Below, piece by piece: positions 1-11,690 of a stretch of 64,000 bases of DNA. Numbering within the stretch: position 1 is the first letter of the stretch; each line of letters starts with the position of its first letter. The stretch is taken from contig NC_088708.1 of NCBI RefSeq assembly GCF_963576615.1, positions 806,001 to 870,000 of the forward strand, read 5' to 3'. Made by a program: the position numbers and the translations under genes. Origin of the DNA: Watersipora subatra (lineage: Eukaryota > Bryozoa > Gymnolaemata > Cheilostomatida > Watersiporidae). The notes under the pieces are model-generated. The model saw only the letters and a program-made list of their open reading frames with translations, made no database searches and was not told where the DNA came from.

Positions 1-1074
1 CTCCTTACTCTCTATCACTTGTATACTATATACCCCTTACTCTCTATCACCTGTACACTATATACTCCTTACTCTCTATCACCTGTACACTATATACTCC
101 TTACTCTCTATCACCTGTACACTATATACTCCTTACTCTCTATCACCTGTACACTATATACTCCTTACTCTCTATCACTTGTATACTATATACTCCTTAC
201 TCTGTATCACCTGTACACTATATATTCCTTACTCTGTATCACCTGTATACTATATACTCCTTATTCTCTATCACTTGTACACTATATACTCCTTACTCTC
301 TATCACCTGTACACTATATACTTCTTACTCTCTATCACTTGTACACTATATACTCTTTACTCTCTATCACTTGTACACTATATACTCCTTACTCTCTATC
401 ACTTGTACACTATATACTCTTTACTCTCTATCTCTTGTACACTATATACTCCTTACTCTTTATCACCTGTACACTATATACTCCTTACTCTGTATCACCT
501 GTACACTATATATTCCTTACTCTGTATCACCTGTATACTATATACTCCTTATTCTCTATCACTTGTGCACTATATACTCCTTACTCTCTATCACCTGTAC
601 ACTATATACTTCTTACTCTCTATCACTTGTACACTATATACTCTTTACTCTCTATCACTTGTACACTATATACTCCTTACTCTCTATCACTTGTACACTA
701 TATACTCTTTACTCTCTATCACTTGTACACTATATACTCCTTATTCTCTATCACTTGTGCACTATATACTCCTTACTCTCTATCACCTGTACACTATATA
801 CTTCTTACTCTCTATCACTTGTACACTATATACTCTTTACTTTCTATCACTTGTACACTATATACTCCTTACTCTCTATCACTTGTACACTATATACTCT
901 TTACTCTCTATCACTTGTACACTATATACTCCTTACTCTCTATCACTTGTTCACTATATACTCCTTACTCTCTATCACCTGTACACTTTATACTCCTTAC
1001 TCTCTATCACTTGTACACTATATACTCCTTACTCTCTATCACTTGTACACTCTATACGCTTTTCTCTCTATCAC
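1..1074. repeat. Minisatellite, 32-bp unit, about 33 copies
   Basis: Tandem array of a 32-bp pyrimidine-rich unit built around ctccttactctctatcac and tgtacactatata, with copy-to-copy changes such as cacctg/cacttg. It begins before the window and fades out near 1075. Because 32 is not a multiple of three and the unit lacks stops on the plus strand, all three plus frames stay open for hundreds of codons; these open frames are repeat artefacts and not genes. Confidence 0.97.
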
Positions 1075-1581
1075 TTTGGTGGAATACTATTAACAACACT
1101 AAAAATGATATTTTGTGAGTATACAGTTATGAAATGTTATACGTAGCTCACAAATCAATTGTTTATAAACTATTTTTATGAGTAATAAAATCTTGCGTAT
1201 TTTTTGCTTATTTTACTTGTGTATTTCACGAGCACACTCTAACTGGTGACATAATTTAGTCACACTAATTATCTTCTGTTGTACTTTCAAGGTATTTATG
1301 ATTGATAGATTTGCTATTGAAGTTTTTCGACACAAATCTAGAATTTTATTTCATATCGTCATGGCCAAGTATCGATGAATTCACCAGGACAGCTTGAGCT
1401 TATTCTAATGCTTGCTATTTGCGCTGGTACATTTCCCATTAGCCATTAGAAGTTTCTGTACGATTGCTTCTACCATTGGCTATCAATTTTGTGCATAAAC
1501 AAAACAACTGTTGATATATTCTTTCATTTGAATGTGTTTTTTCTCTATTACAATTATATTTTTCCATGTTTGTTTCGTTAG
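1075..1581. other. Non-coding stretch, likely intron
   Basis: AT-rich sequence between the first minisatellite and a coding exon. It ends in a pyrimidine-rich tract and a TTAG acceptor at 1578-1581. Nothing else recognised. Confidence 0.5.
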
Positions 1582-1772
1582 GAATGGTCAGGCCAGGCAT
1601 GACATCAATGAGAGCAACTCATAAGTCACTTGCCAGGCAAGGCAGCGGGCCAGCAATTAGCTCCAGTAGATCACTTTCGCAGTCAGCTGAGGTTAAAATA
1701 AGACGTCGTTCTGGCAATTCCCCATCTTCCTTTTCACCTCTCAGCACTAATCAACTTGGCCAGAAGGTTCAG
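1582..1772 (+). CDS. Exon of an unrecognised Ser-rich gene (exon A)
   Basis: The exon is bounded by a TTAG acceptor and a CAG|gtgag donor. It starts with two bases that complete a codon and ends in phase 0. The translation begins MVRPGMTSMRATHKSLARQG and is Ser/Arg-rich and low-complexity, with a basic patch KIRRRSGNSPSS, as in disordered parts of nuclear proteins. The first visible Met need not be the start codon, because an upstream exon is required by the phase. It joins in phase to the exon at 5161. I do not recognise the family. Confidence 0.55.
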
Positions 1773-1968
1773 GTGAGTAGATGTGTGGTTAACTGTATAT
1801 TCTAGGAGTTATATAGAGGTAGATCGGTAGGTAGTTTGCTGTGTACTCCCGGAGCTCTAGGTAGCGGAAAAATAAACACGTCAGTAGATTCTCCAAAAAC
1901 GGATTCTTTGCTACTCCCGTCTCATCTTTCACAGTCTTTTTCGACAACAAGTCAGTTTTTGACAACAA

Positions 1969-2592
1969 CACGTGTATATATCAACAACACGAGTATGTAT
2001 CAACAATGCGAGTATATATCAACAACACGAGTATATATCAACAACAGGAGTATATATCAACAACACGAGTATATATCAACAACGCTTGTATATATCAACA
2101 ACGCGAGTATATATCTACAACGCGAGTATATATCAACAACGCGAGTGTATATCAACAATGCGAGTATATATCAACAGCACAAGTATATATCAACAGCCCG
2201 AGTATATATCAACAACGCGAGTATATATCAACAGCCCGAGTATATATCAACAACGCGAGTATATATCAACAACCCGAGTATATATCAACAACGCGAGTGT
2301 ATATCAACAACACGAGTATATATCAACAACACGAGTATATATCAACAACGTGAGTGTATATCAACAACACGAGTATATATCAACAGCCCGAGTATATATC
2401 AACAACGCGAGTATATATCAACAACACTAGTATATATCAACAACGCGAGTGTATATCAACAATCCGAGTATATATCAACAACGTGAGTGTATATCAACAA
2501 CAGGAGTATGTATCAACAACCCGAGTATATATCAACAACACGAGTATATATCAACAACACGAATGTATATCAACAACGCGAGTATATATAAT
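1969..2592. repeat. Minisatellite, 19-bp unit, about 32 copies
   Basis: Tandem array of a 19-bp unit (gagtatatatcaacaacac and variants) in the intron after exon A. All plus frames are open through it, giving YINN/ISTT peptide repeats that have no coding meaning. Confidence 0.96.
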
Positions 2593-2736
2593 GTACTTAT
2601 GGTATAAATTTAATATTTGTCAGCACACCCAGTTATAATCAAAAGACGGGCAACAAGTTATGGCGTATCATCTCTTAATATCTACCCATAGTAGTAAGAA
2701 TAGTAGTAAGGATAGTTCTATGCCATTCACACACTT

Positions 2737-3646
2737 AAAGGTTGACTTGCAACAAAATTCACATTACAGTTATTTGGTATCAAAAGATTCACCATGTCTT
2801 ACTCTGCTGTGTTGTAGGTGCAAAATATGTGGAAATGTGATTACAAGCTCTTAAAAGCTCAAAAACGAACAGTTAATCGTCGCCATCAGGAAAACGCCGT
2901 AGGTTGGAATCAATTTATTTCGATGACGTATTCAAGCAACTTTGTTATTGTTTTGACACGAGTTGTTATCACATGAATTGAAAGGCCAATAAAAGGCTCA
3001 ATATAAAACTTCTCGTAGCATTAGTTTATGACAAAAACTTCGGGTTTTGCCGAAAAGCCCGTATCAAATATGGATGTTCGCTACTTTACAGTTTTGTTTC
3101 GGCTTGGTCTAATCGGCTAGTCTTAATCTGATCATGTGACCCATACTTCCTGCCAAACAGCGCGAATATTTTCTGCATCATTTTTTAACTATCCTAGATG
3201 ACCAACAGGTTTGTCATGTTTATCAGAATATGATACACACTTCTTCGAGCTAAGGTTAAAAAATTAAATGAATTTTTACGGTAGGTTTTGAGATATCAGT
3301 GCTCAAAATGACAGCATTACAATGATGAAACAGGCGCGTAAGGACAATAGACATGGTTTTATTGAATGGGTGAAGTATATTTGTGAAATATTTTGACGAA
3401 TGAGGTTGCATGAAAGTGTAAACAGAAACCATCTTGTTCAACTATGTCCCATTTGAGCCGTTTTGGAAAGGTATTCTAATCTACTACGTTTTCGTGATGG
3501 CTGCAATTAACTGTTTGATTTTTAGCTTTTAAGAGCTTGTAATCACATTTCCACATATTTTGCACCTACAACTCAGCAGAGTAAGACTTAGTGAATCTTT
3601 TGATACCTAATAACTGTAATATGAATTTTGTTGCGAGTAAACCTCT
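2737..3646. mobile_element. ~910-bp inverted-repeat DNA element, copy 1
   Basis: Both ends carry the same ~165-bp sequence in inverted orientation, starting AAAGGTTGACTTGCAAC on the left and reading as its reverse complement near 3646. The arms include AAAATTCA(C/T)ATTACAG and the segment with tcttactctgctg. A second copy lies at 7877-8769 with its interior reversed. No transposase is visible, so this is a non-autonomous element. I could not define a target duplication with confidence and the superfamily is unknown. Confidence 0.8.
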
Positions 3647-5154
3647 AAGTAGGAGCTCAAGCAAACATTTGCTAGCCTTCCACCCCCTAACAACCCCTCT
3701 CCGTAATGAAACAACGAATCATATTAAAAGTTGCATTACGTGCAAGTTAAGAAATTATGAAGAAAGTTACCTTTTGAAGGTAGTTGTTATGATATGATAG
3801 ATTAAAGGTATCAGCGTCAGGATAGGAAACTGATAAAAATCACTTATTGGCTATTGTTAGAAGATAATCTACTTTTATCACTGACATCAACATCATTGCT
3901 AGAGAACTTTTATATGAATAAACTGTACACTCCGCATGCATACTTTGTTTTGCGAATGTTGTTTGAGTTTTATAAATAAGTACTTGTAGATGAATTGAAG
4001 GTTTGTTGATCGACTTTCAGTCTGTATTTCAACTTCAATATTTTAAGCTAAAGAATGCACTTATGCTTAGTATGGACTTTTACTTGTTTGAATAACTGTG
4101 CTTATAATTAACTGGGATCATTGTGAGAAGGAATCGCGTTTTTAGATATGAACAAGAGTGGATAACTTTCGATTGTCACTATGAATAATTCATAAATAGT
4201 TTCAACGTAAAGATTGACAGTGTATCGCTATACATATCCACATGAAGGCAACTGAATATCCGCTTATGCGAAGTTGCGGTAGATGAGGCCATGAAGTAGG
4301 AGGAATGACTGTGTTCATAAAATAGTCAAGCTGTCTTATTGATGCTCCTTAGTGTAGTTATTGTGGGACCAATTTGCCTTGTGACCTGACTAAGGTCATC
4401 AATAACATCCCTTTGTAGAACAACTACCCTATACCAAGCAATTTTGGTGAGCTTATGAAAAGCACTGATCCACCCCCAAATGTAAAACTTCCTCAAGACT
4501 TGAATAGCAATACATTCGGGCTTCGTACATCCGACCGAATACGTCACGATGGATCAACACCTCATACCAGCAGGGTATGTACCAGGCATGATTGTATTTT
4601 GAAGATAATATTGAAGGGCTGTCGATAGAGTAAGAGCTGTTGGCAGGATTAAAGCTATTTGCTAGTGAATGTCTCTTCATTAGTGTTTACTATACGGAAA
4701 TAAAGCAATTATCAATATGTTATTAATACCATTAAAAAGGTGCCTTTTGGATACAGTAGCTTCGTGAAAGGTTGCTAATCAAAGATTATGGAGCTGAAAG
4801 TCTTGTAATGGTAGGGTAAGGATAAAAGCATTGTCGCCATCAGTTGGTTACTGACGGTAAATAAGCACTGTTAGAGTAAGGGTCAGTAATTCATAAAGGC
4901 AGCTCTCGAGGAGCTACTGGCTTGGTGTAAGCGCGTGTAAGGATGTATGGGAGGTAACTGCAGTTATTATTACAGTTTAGTCGATGTCCTTAAAAGGAAT
5001 CTAATGTCAATGTTCTCATTCTTCTGAGATTCCCAATGCCAGTGCACTGGTGTGAGATTGGCAAGTTGTTTCTCGATCAGTCATAGCAGATTAGGCTAAC
5101 CTTTCTGGACATGCTGATATAAGTATGTTTTATGCATGCTTTTTATCAACACAG
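3647..5154. other. Intron sequence without recognised features
   Basis: About 1.5 kb between the inverted-repeat element and the next exon. Open frames are short and unlike protein. It ends in a pyrimidine tract and two competing AG acceptors (5153-5154 and 5159-5160). Confidence 0.5.
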
Positions 5155-5160
5155 GTGCAG

Positions 5161-5489
5161 GGTCCTGCTAGCTTTTCTCACAGCCCCATGGACCTCCCAT
5201 CTTCCCCGCAACATTTCCGTTTTCCTGATCAATTTGGTACAGGAGCACGAGGAGCGCCGCAACGGCCATTGCTGGGTGGACAGGCCACTGGCTCATATCA
5301 TGCTGAACATTTGAATTTTTTACCGAGTCAGCAGCAGATGTCAAATAAAGGGGACTTGCATTCACCTCAGACTATTAGATCAGGACCAATGGAAAACCCA
5401 GGGAATACATTGACCTCTACCGTCCATCCGCTATCTTCTGGAACACAAGCTAACCTTCCTAATCTTCCACAGTACAGTCATGTTAATCA
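5161..5489 (+). CDS. Exon of the unrecognised Ser/Gln/Pro-rich gene (exon B)
   Basis: The exon lies between an acceptor at 5154 or 5160 (the two AGs are 6 bp apart and would add or drop Val-Gln) and a donor at ca|gtaagc. It ends in phase 2. The translation GPASFSHSPMDLPSS...FPDQFGTGARGAPQ...NLPQYSHVN is rich in Ser, Pro, Gln and Asn, with no recognisable fold. Phase joins cleanly to exon A (phase 0) and to the exon at 9765, giving the codon series HVNQASSNS across the junction. This looks like the disordered part of a large nuclear co-regulator, but that is an inference from composition only. Confidence 0.65.
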
Positions 5490-5524
5490 GTAAGCATGAC
5501 TAATTGCTCCCTCATCATCTAGCC

Positions 5525-5962
5525 CTATTAGCCAGTCTGTAAGGTCTATTGCACACCTTGTCTGTAAAGTCTATTGCAAACCTTGTCTGTAAGGTCTATT
5601 GCAAACTTTGTCTGTAAGGTCTATTACAAACTTTGTCTGTAAGGTCTATTACAAACCTTGTCTGTAAGGTCTATTGCAAACCTTGTCTGTAAGGTCTATT
5701 GCAAACCTTGTCTGTAAGGTCTATTGCAAACCTTGTCTGTAAGGTCTATTACAAACCTTGTCTGTAAGGTCTATTGCAAACCTTGTCTGTAAGGTCTATT
5801 ACAAACCTTGTCTGTAAGGTCTATTGCAAACCTTGTCTGTAAGGTCTATTGCAAACCTTGTCTGTAAGGTCTATTGCAAACCTTGTCTGTAAGGTCTATT
5901 GCAAACCTTGTCTGCAAGGTCTATTGCAAACCTTGTCTGTAAGGTCTATTGCAAACCTTGTG
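5525..5962. repeat. Minisatellite, 25-bp unit, about 17 copies
   Basis: Array of a 25-bp unit containing ttgtctgtaaggtctattgc. It starts about 35 bp downstream of the exon B donor, and each unit includes a GTAAGG donor-like string. Confidence 0.96.
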
Positions 5963-6337
5963 AGTAATAAAGTAGAAAAAAACGATTCAGTAGATCTGCC
6001 ATGTAGGGAGTTTAGTCAGTAGGGGAGACAATTAATCAAAGGAGGGAGTCAGCCTGCAATGGAGATAATCAGTCAGCAAGAGAGAAGTTCAAGTTAGTCA
6101 ATGGGGAAGTAGTTGATCTGTAAAAGAGGGAACAAGTCAGCAGAAGCTACAAGCTGAAACCCTATATTGGTTAATTTGTTGTTAATTAATTGGTTGATTT
6201 TGTCAAGATTCAACCAAATAGTGGTGGCATTCAAATGTGAAGATAACTCCTTATAAGTAATGTTATTCAGTAAAACGATGATAGCGTAAGAGAGATCTGA
6301 TGTAAAATGTGAATGATGTCATGCAGTGCTGAGTCTG
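5963..6337. other. Spacer between two minisatellites
   Basis: Purine-rich intron sequence with loose gtcag/ggagt repeats, perhaps degraded minisatellite. No gene seen. Confidence 0.4.
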
Positions 6338-6875
6338 TAGGTAGGGAGTCAGCTATAGGTAGGGAGTGAGCTATAGGTAGGGAGTCAGCTATAGGTAGGG
6401 ATTGAGCTATAGGTAGAGAGTGAGCTATATGTAGGGAGTGAGCTATAGGTAGGGAGTGAGCTATAGGTAGGGAGTCAGCTATAGGTAGGGATTCAGCTAT
6501 AGGTAGGGAGTGAGCTGTAGGTAGGGAGTCAGCTGTAGGTAGGGAGTGAGCTATAGGTAGGGAGTGAGCTATAGGTAGGGAGTGAGCTATAGGTAGGGAG
6601 TCAGCTATAGGTAGGTAGTGAGCTGTAGGTAGAGAGTGAGCTATAGGTAGGGAGTGAGCTATAGGTAGGGAGTCAGCTGTAGGTAGGGAGTCAGCTGTAG
6701 GTAGGGAGTGAGCTATAGGTAGGGAGTGAGCTATAAGTAGGTAGTGAGCTATAGGTATGGAGAGAGCTATAGGTAGGGAGTCAGCTATAGGTAGGGAGTC
6801 ATCTGTAGGTAGGGAGTGAGCTATAGGTAGGTAGGGAGTCAGCTGTAGGTAGGGAGTGAGCTATAGGTAGTAGTC
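6338..6875. repeat. Minisatellite, 18-bp unit, about 29 copies
   Basis: Array of ggtagggagtgagctata with g/c alternation (gtgag/gtcag) and ata/gta variants. Confidence 0.95.
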
Positions 6876-7740
6876 AAGAATACACTAGGTGAATAGCTGT
6901 TACTGATATTTTGTTTACGTGAGTCTAGTTTGGCGCGTGAAGTTATCTCACCCTAGCTGGCAACAGCGGTCATTGTCTTGCGCACTGTACGATTTGCAAT
7001 GCTAGTGATACTAGGTTCTCTTACCACCTTTGTAAAATGGAAATGTCTCAGCATGAGTAATGAAAAGTTGAAATTGATTTTAGATGGATACTCAACCAAA
7101 GGTATTACAAAATTGTTAATATAGGCTTGCTACGTTCAGTAGCTCGCCTGCGCATACACCCTCAGTAACCTTTTACACAAATATATTGAGTTGTGTTGTA
7201 AGCTATATGGCTGCCGCTGCTTGTCATTGACCTTGGCTGCTCTCCGGCATGCGCATTACCTAATTTGCCTCACTGGCCTCTTCACTCATCCTTGCTCTTA
7301 CAACCATCGCCTGCCTTCGCTCCATGATTTTAGCACAAGAGCTCATAAGCTTATATTACCAGGCAATATTTAAACTGCTACTCATCTTGATGGTGGTTAG
7401 TAGGAGTTATGCTTTCTCGTACTGCAGGGACACCACCTTGGTATAGACAACATCAATGCATACGTGATTTCTGTCACATGAGATGTTATGTTATTAAGAA
7501 CCCTGGTGCCTCCTTGATTCTCATAGCGAAGGTCATAGACAAGGATTCCAGGAAATTGTTTCCCATTTGAGAATTAGCCGTTTTTGTCGAATAATGTTTT
7601 TTGTATGGTAGAATAGTGAGCCATGCCAGTTAAGCTATAATAGATCCAGTGTATAGTAGCTGCAAGCATTTCTGATTACGTAGACACCTGATTGGCTCCT
7701 GTCTGTTCACTATTGACTGCTTTCATCGATATATAATCAC
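6876..7740. other. Intron sequence without recognised features
   Basis: No exon, RNA gene or repeat recognised. The short open frame at 7191-7373 is not protein-like. Confidence 0.4.
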
Positions 7741-7876
7741 TAGCTGAATGCCTGGCGTTGCTCGGATAATAAAAAGTCTTTGCGCAGAAAACTTATTTTT
7801 ATTTAACATATACAACATTTACCCTTCTAACTTTTCAACTTGATATCATGTGAGAAAAGTGTTTTTGTGCAGTTTA
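7741..7876 (-). mobile_element. Helitron-like 3' end fragment
   Basis: Read on the minus strand, the sequence ends with a short GC hairpin (CCGAGCAACGCCAGG), then CATTCAG and CTAG followed by T. This is the arrangement of a Helitron 3' terminus (hairpin, then CTRR, inserted before T). The adjoining segment with tatcatgtgagaaaagtgt recurs near 25229 and 36590-37385. No Rep/helicase is present, so the element is non-autonomous. Inverted-repeat element copy 2 begins at its inner edge and may have inserted into it. Confidence 0.5.
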
Positions 7877-8769
7877 AAAGTTGATTCGCAACAAAATTCA
7901 CATTACAGTCATTTGATATCAAAAGATTCACCATGTCTTACTCTGTTGTGTTGTAGATGCAAATTATGTGGGAATTTGATTACAAGCTCGTAAAAGCTAA
8001 AAAATGAACAGTTAATCGCAGTCACAAGAGACCGCTGTAGTTTGAATTCTCTTTTCAAAACGGCTCAAATATGATGTAGCTGTAGTAGATGGTTTCTGTT
8101 TACACTTTCATGTACACTTATGTACACTTATTATTCGTCGAAATATTTTCACAAATATACTTTACGCATTCAATAAAACTATGTCTATTGTTCTTACGCG
8201 TCTATTTTATCGTCATTGTAATGCTGTCTCTTTTAGCAGTGATATCTTATAACTTACCGTAAAAATTCATTTAATTTTTTAACCTTACCTCGAAGGAGGA
8301 CATATCATTGTCTGATAATCATGACGAGCCTGTTGGTCACTTGTGATAATCGAAAAGTGCTGCAAAAATTATTTTCGAAGTATTGGGTCACATGATAAGA
8401 TTACGACTTGACGATTAGTTCAAGCCGAAACAAAACTGTAAAGTAGCGAGCATCTATATTTGATACGGGGTCTTCGGTAAAACCCGAAGTGTTTGTCATA
8501 AACTAGTGCTACAATAGGTTTATATTGAGCTTTTTATTGGCCTTTCAATTCACGTGAGTACATCACGTGACAAGACAATAACCAAACTGTCATGACTACG
8601 TCAGAGAAATAACCGGATTCCAATCTACGGCGGCTTTTCGTTTTTGAGCTTTTAAGAGTTTGTAATCACATTTCCACGTATTTGACACCTACAACACAAC
8701 AGAGTAAGAGGTGGTGAATCTTTTGATACCAAATAACTGTAATGTGAATTTTGTTGCAAGTCAACCTTT
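7877..8769. mobile_element. ~890-bp inverted-repeat DNA element, copy 2
   Basis: Same family as 2737-3646. The terminal arms carry TTGATTCGCAACAAAATTC on the left and its near-perfect reverse complement at 8769. The interior, including the ttcgg/cccgaag segment, is in the opposite orientation to copy 1. No coding capacity. Confidence 0.8.
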
Positions 8770-8833
8770 AAATAAATTGAGAGGACAAATAAACAATGAT
8801 TATATGGAATTGTGTGTATAAAAAAGTTTACTG

Positions 8834-9019
8834 TTGCAGCAGAAACTCGTTGTATTCAAAGTTTTAATAGACGATACTGGTACCTCTCGAGACTGGTACA
8901 AACGTAAAAATGAGATATTGAACTGTCTTTCTCTGATACCTTGTCTGTCCAAACAGGGAGAGAATGTAGAGGCAATTCCTACTCCCGATAATAAAATTCT
9001 CCATGTGAAAAGTATTTAG
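8834..9019 (+). pseudogene. Dispersed relic shared with the right end of the window
   Basis: The translation contains DDTGTSRDWYKRKNEI and GENVEAIPTPDNKI. The minus strand at 63366-63490 gives a parallel peptide (GTSRCWKKCKNEL and DNVEAISTRDNAI). The two copies are therefore related, and the relation holds at amino-acid level over about 45 residues, which suggests a fragment of a once-coding repeat. I do not recognise the protein. This copy holds about 1.5 units of the 16-bp sequence that is amplified at 63491-64000. Confidence 0.45.
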
Positions 9020-9189
9020 CTTTCACAGATTTGCTAGAAATAGGAGTGTAACAGTACATTTAAAATTAAAATGGCACATTTGAAAATTACAAATTGAAAA
9101 AACAGGTTAATTGGTAATGGTGTCAAAAATTAGCTTTTAATTTTTTGTAAAATTAAAAAAAATTCACAAACAATGGTGAAAGGTAAAAT

Positions 9190-9440
9190 TAATTAATAAT
9201 AAAAAATGCATATAGCGTGTGCAATCGTGATAAAAATATTTACATGTCAGAGCATTAAAGATGACAAAAACAGGTTGGCCTAGTGGTTAAGCGCGCTTGT
9301 TTGTAAACTTATTATTTGAATGTTGCAAGATGAAATCCTCTGCAGAGCCGAATTTTCATCGCTATATTTTAATCGCTATAACTGGACACAGGGATGAAAA
9401 CAAAAAGACAAACAATAAGGCAAACATTGGGATTTATACA
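9190..9440 (+). mobile_element. tRNA-derived SINE-like element
   Basis: A leader with tagcgtgtgcaatcg is followed by an A-box-like ggcctagtggttaagcg at about 9274 and a loose B box 50-60 bp later, then a tail with tataactggacacagggatg. Related copies lie at 27120-27390 (plus) and 63085-63330 (minus). Confidence 0.5.
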
Positions 9441-9764
9441 TGTAGGTTTATACGCTGGCTCACAGGAACTGTTTTACGTCGCTGCGAGGTTGACTTTGTG
9501 TAAATGCATGTTTTATTTTGTGTGGCTGTTCGATATATTTTGAGTGGTTGCAGGGCAGTCTCATTTTCAAGTGCCTTTCTGATTTACTTTTTCTGCTTAC
9601 AGGTTGTATTTTGTTTTCCTGCAAGATTGATTTTTCTATTTGCGGATTGTATTGTGTCTCCATGTTGCCTATTTTGTATACTTGTACTTTGTTTTTCTGT
9701 TAGGCGCTTTTCTGTTTCTGGGAGGTTTATTCTCTATGTTCAAGTTTATTTTATATTCTTACAG

Positions 9765-10027
9765 GGCTTCAAGCAACTCAGTTAGTAATTCGCAGTTTGT
9801 GAAGCAGGATTTGAAGGCTGTCATAACCGCTCGGGCTCAAAAGCAAATAGCTTCACCACAAAATCAGAAGTTGAGCAAGCAGCATGTCATGGGTATGATG
9901 TCTCCATCGGCAGCGCAGAATTCAAGCATGTCTAGTGAGCCTTTTTCTACCCAATTCTCATCAACACCAGTATCGGCAGGAAAGGCTGATGACGACAGTG
10001 TTTTACCAGATGACATTCTTGATCAAA
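9765..10027 (+). CDS. Exon of the unrecognised Ser/Gln-rich gene (exon C)
   Basis: Acceptor ttcttacag, donor caaa|gtgagt; it starts in phase 2 and ends in phase 1. The translation includes a non-repetitive segment QFVKQDLKAVITARAQKQ that looks helical and conserved, then a Ser-rich stretch, and it ends with the acidic DDDSVLPDDILDQ. The open frame upstream of the acceptor is intron. It joins in phase to exon B and to the exon at 10839. The helical segment is the best handle for identifying the family by a profile search. Confidence 0.7.
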
Positions 10028-10429
10028 GTGAGTGGGGCTCGCAGTACGCTCTCTAACTTATGCCTCGTTTATACCAATATTTTTGCATGGTCTGTCATGC
10101 GTTTCAGTTCGCGCAAGCAGTTGTGTCCCCGATTATTTGCGATACAGCAATTCGCAAAGAGTGCATGACTTCACCCGAATTGCATTATGGCCAATTTTAA
10201 AAAATCACAGTACTTTTCAGACTATTAGCCGCCACTTTTTTTCTGATGTTTTGAGTCATGCGGCTTATATAAGGGTGCGGCTATTCTGTGTTTTTTTCAC
10301 CGCTAGGGCACATCAACCGGAATCTCCGGTTAGTGTGCCTTTAGCGGTGAAAAAAAAAACAATGCTTAACGGTACGGTGCCGTTAGGCACTGGGTTAAAA
10401 AGCGTCAGTTAATACGGAACAATGCCTAC

Positions 10430-10838
10430 GTTACGTTGTGCACGTTCTCATGTATTATACTCACTGACCTAACTGATATATACATTGAGTGTGTTCTCAT
10501 GTATTATTGTCACTGAACTGATATATACATTGATTGTGTTCTCATGTATTATAGTCACTGAACTGATATATACATTGAGTGTGTTCTCATGTATTATACT
10601 CACTGAACCCACTGATATATACATTGAGTGTGTTCTCATGTATTATACTCACTGAACCCACTGATATATACATTGAGTGTGTTCTCATGTATTATTGTCA
10701 CTGAACTGATATATACATTGAGTGTGTTCTCATGTATTATACTCACTGAACCCACTGATATAAACATTGAGTGTGTTCTCATGTATTATTGTCACTGAAC
10801 TGATATATACATTGATTGTGTGTTTTCATGTATTATAG
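10430..10838. repeat. Minisatellite built on the exon D splice acceptor, ~47-bp unit
   Basis: About eight units of 46-50 bp containing tgttctcatgtattat, then a variable dinucleotide, then tcactgaact and tgatatatacattga. The last unit runs straight into the real acceptor (tattatag|tcactgaactgactg) and the first bases of exon D. The array is therefore a tandem duplication of the intron end plus about 12 exon bases. Only one upstream unit keeps the AG (near 10553); the others read AC or TG at that place. Confidence 0.9.
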
Positions 10839-11042
10839 TCACTGAACTGACTGACACGCAGAATGAGATACAACAAAACCATATTGATTCCATAGCCAAA
10901 TCTAACTCGATCCCTGATGAGGTGCCAATGACAACGAGTGGCAATGCAATGATAACCAATGAGCATGACCTTGCCGTGCAACATTTAAACCAGTATAAAA
11001 AGGACTATACTGCCCTCCGTAATGAATACCGAGAGCTAGTTG
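10839..11042 (+). CDS. Exon of the unrecognised gene (exon D), coiled-coil-like
   Basis: Acceptor tattatag; the most consistent donor is GTTG|gtgggt at 11042, giving phase 1 at both ends. The join to exon C reads DILDQITELTDTQNE. The translation ends with HDLAVQHLNQYKKDYTALRN, a charged heptad-like segment that could form a coiled coil. The phase also fits the exon at 11691. The donor is weak and was chosen by phase. Confidence 0.65.
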
Positions 11043-11690
11043 GTGGGTTGTTACTTGTTGCATTCGTTTCAGTAGCATAACCAAGTGTGAGAATATCAAC
11101 TGCTCACAAAGTCATCTTTCTACTTTTTGTGCTTAAGTAGCCCGTTTTTACATAACATATATATTTTTATTAATATTAAATTTGTTTAATTTTATGATCA
11201 CATGTAGTAGAAAGAGCTTGTATAGACCATCAAACGTGTATAGCATTTACTATATAGCATTTACTATATAGCATCGTAATATTCATGTAATATTCATGTA
11301 ACATTCATGTAGCACATGTAACATGAATTATTTCATGTTAAACATGAATATTCATGTAAAATGTTCATGTAACGAGTTGCAAACTGATTCACCAGTAAAA
11401 GCGCTTCACAAAAGTTGTTGTTCGTCTTTTAATGGGCATCAATACAAAGATTGTGACACATTTTCATGTAGAGGCACCGGAGTTTAATTTTTCTGTAGTT
11501 ATGAAATATTCCTTTTCAAACTGCCATTTGTGAGGATCTTTGGGTAATCTGGTGCTTCTCCTATTTTACCATATTTATAATGGCAGTTGCTATGAAGCAA
11601 TGACCTTTTGCTGGAATTCACTCAACCTGTACTCTAAAACTAGCGAAGAAGCATTCAAGCATTTCACTCGCTCTCCATATTGTCTTGCAG
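11043..11690. other. Intron with short catgtaa-type direct repeats
   Basis: AT-rich intron holding a cluster of attcatgtaa repeats at 11279-11375. It ends in a pyrimidine tract and ttgcag at 11690. Confidence 0.5.

Noticed and set aside
19..1146. Three overlapping long open frames with TLYTPYSLS-type repeats
   Set aside because: They are the three frames of a 32-bp minisatellite without stops; no splice signals or non-repetitive coding sequence.
5525..5962. A fifth splice-site-derived minisatellite after exon B
   Set aside because: Units contain GTAAGG but not the exon B end; the array starts about 35 bp past the donor, so the unit does not include the junction.
9297..9785. Phe/Cys-rich open frames before exon C
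   Set aside because: Pyrimidine-rich intron sequence with a SINE-like element; exon C begins at a clear acceptor at 9764.
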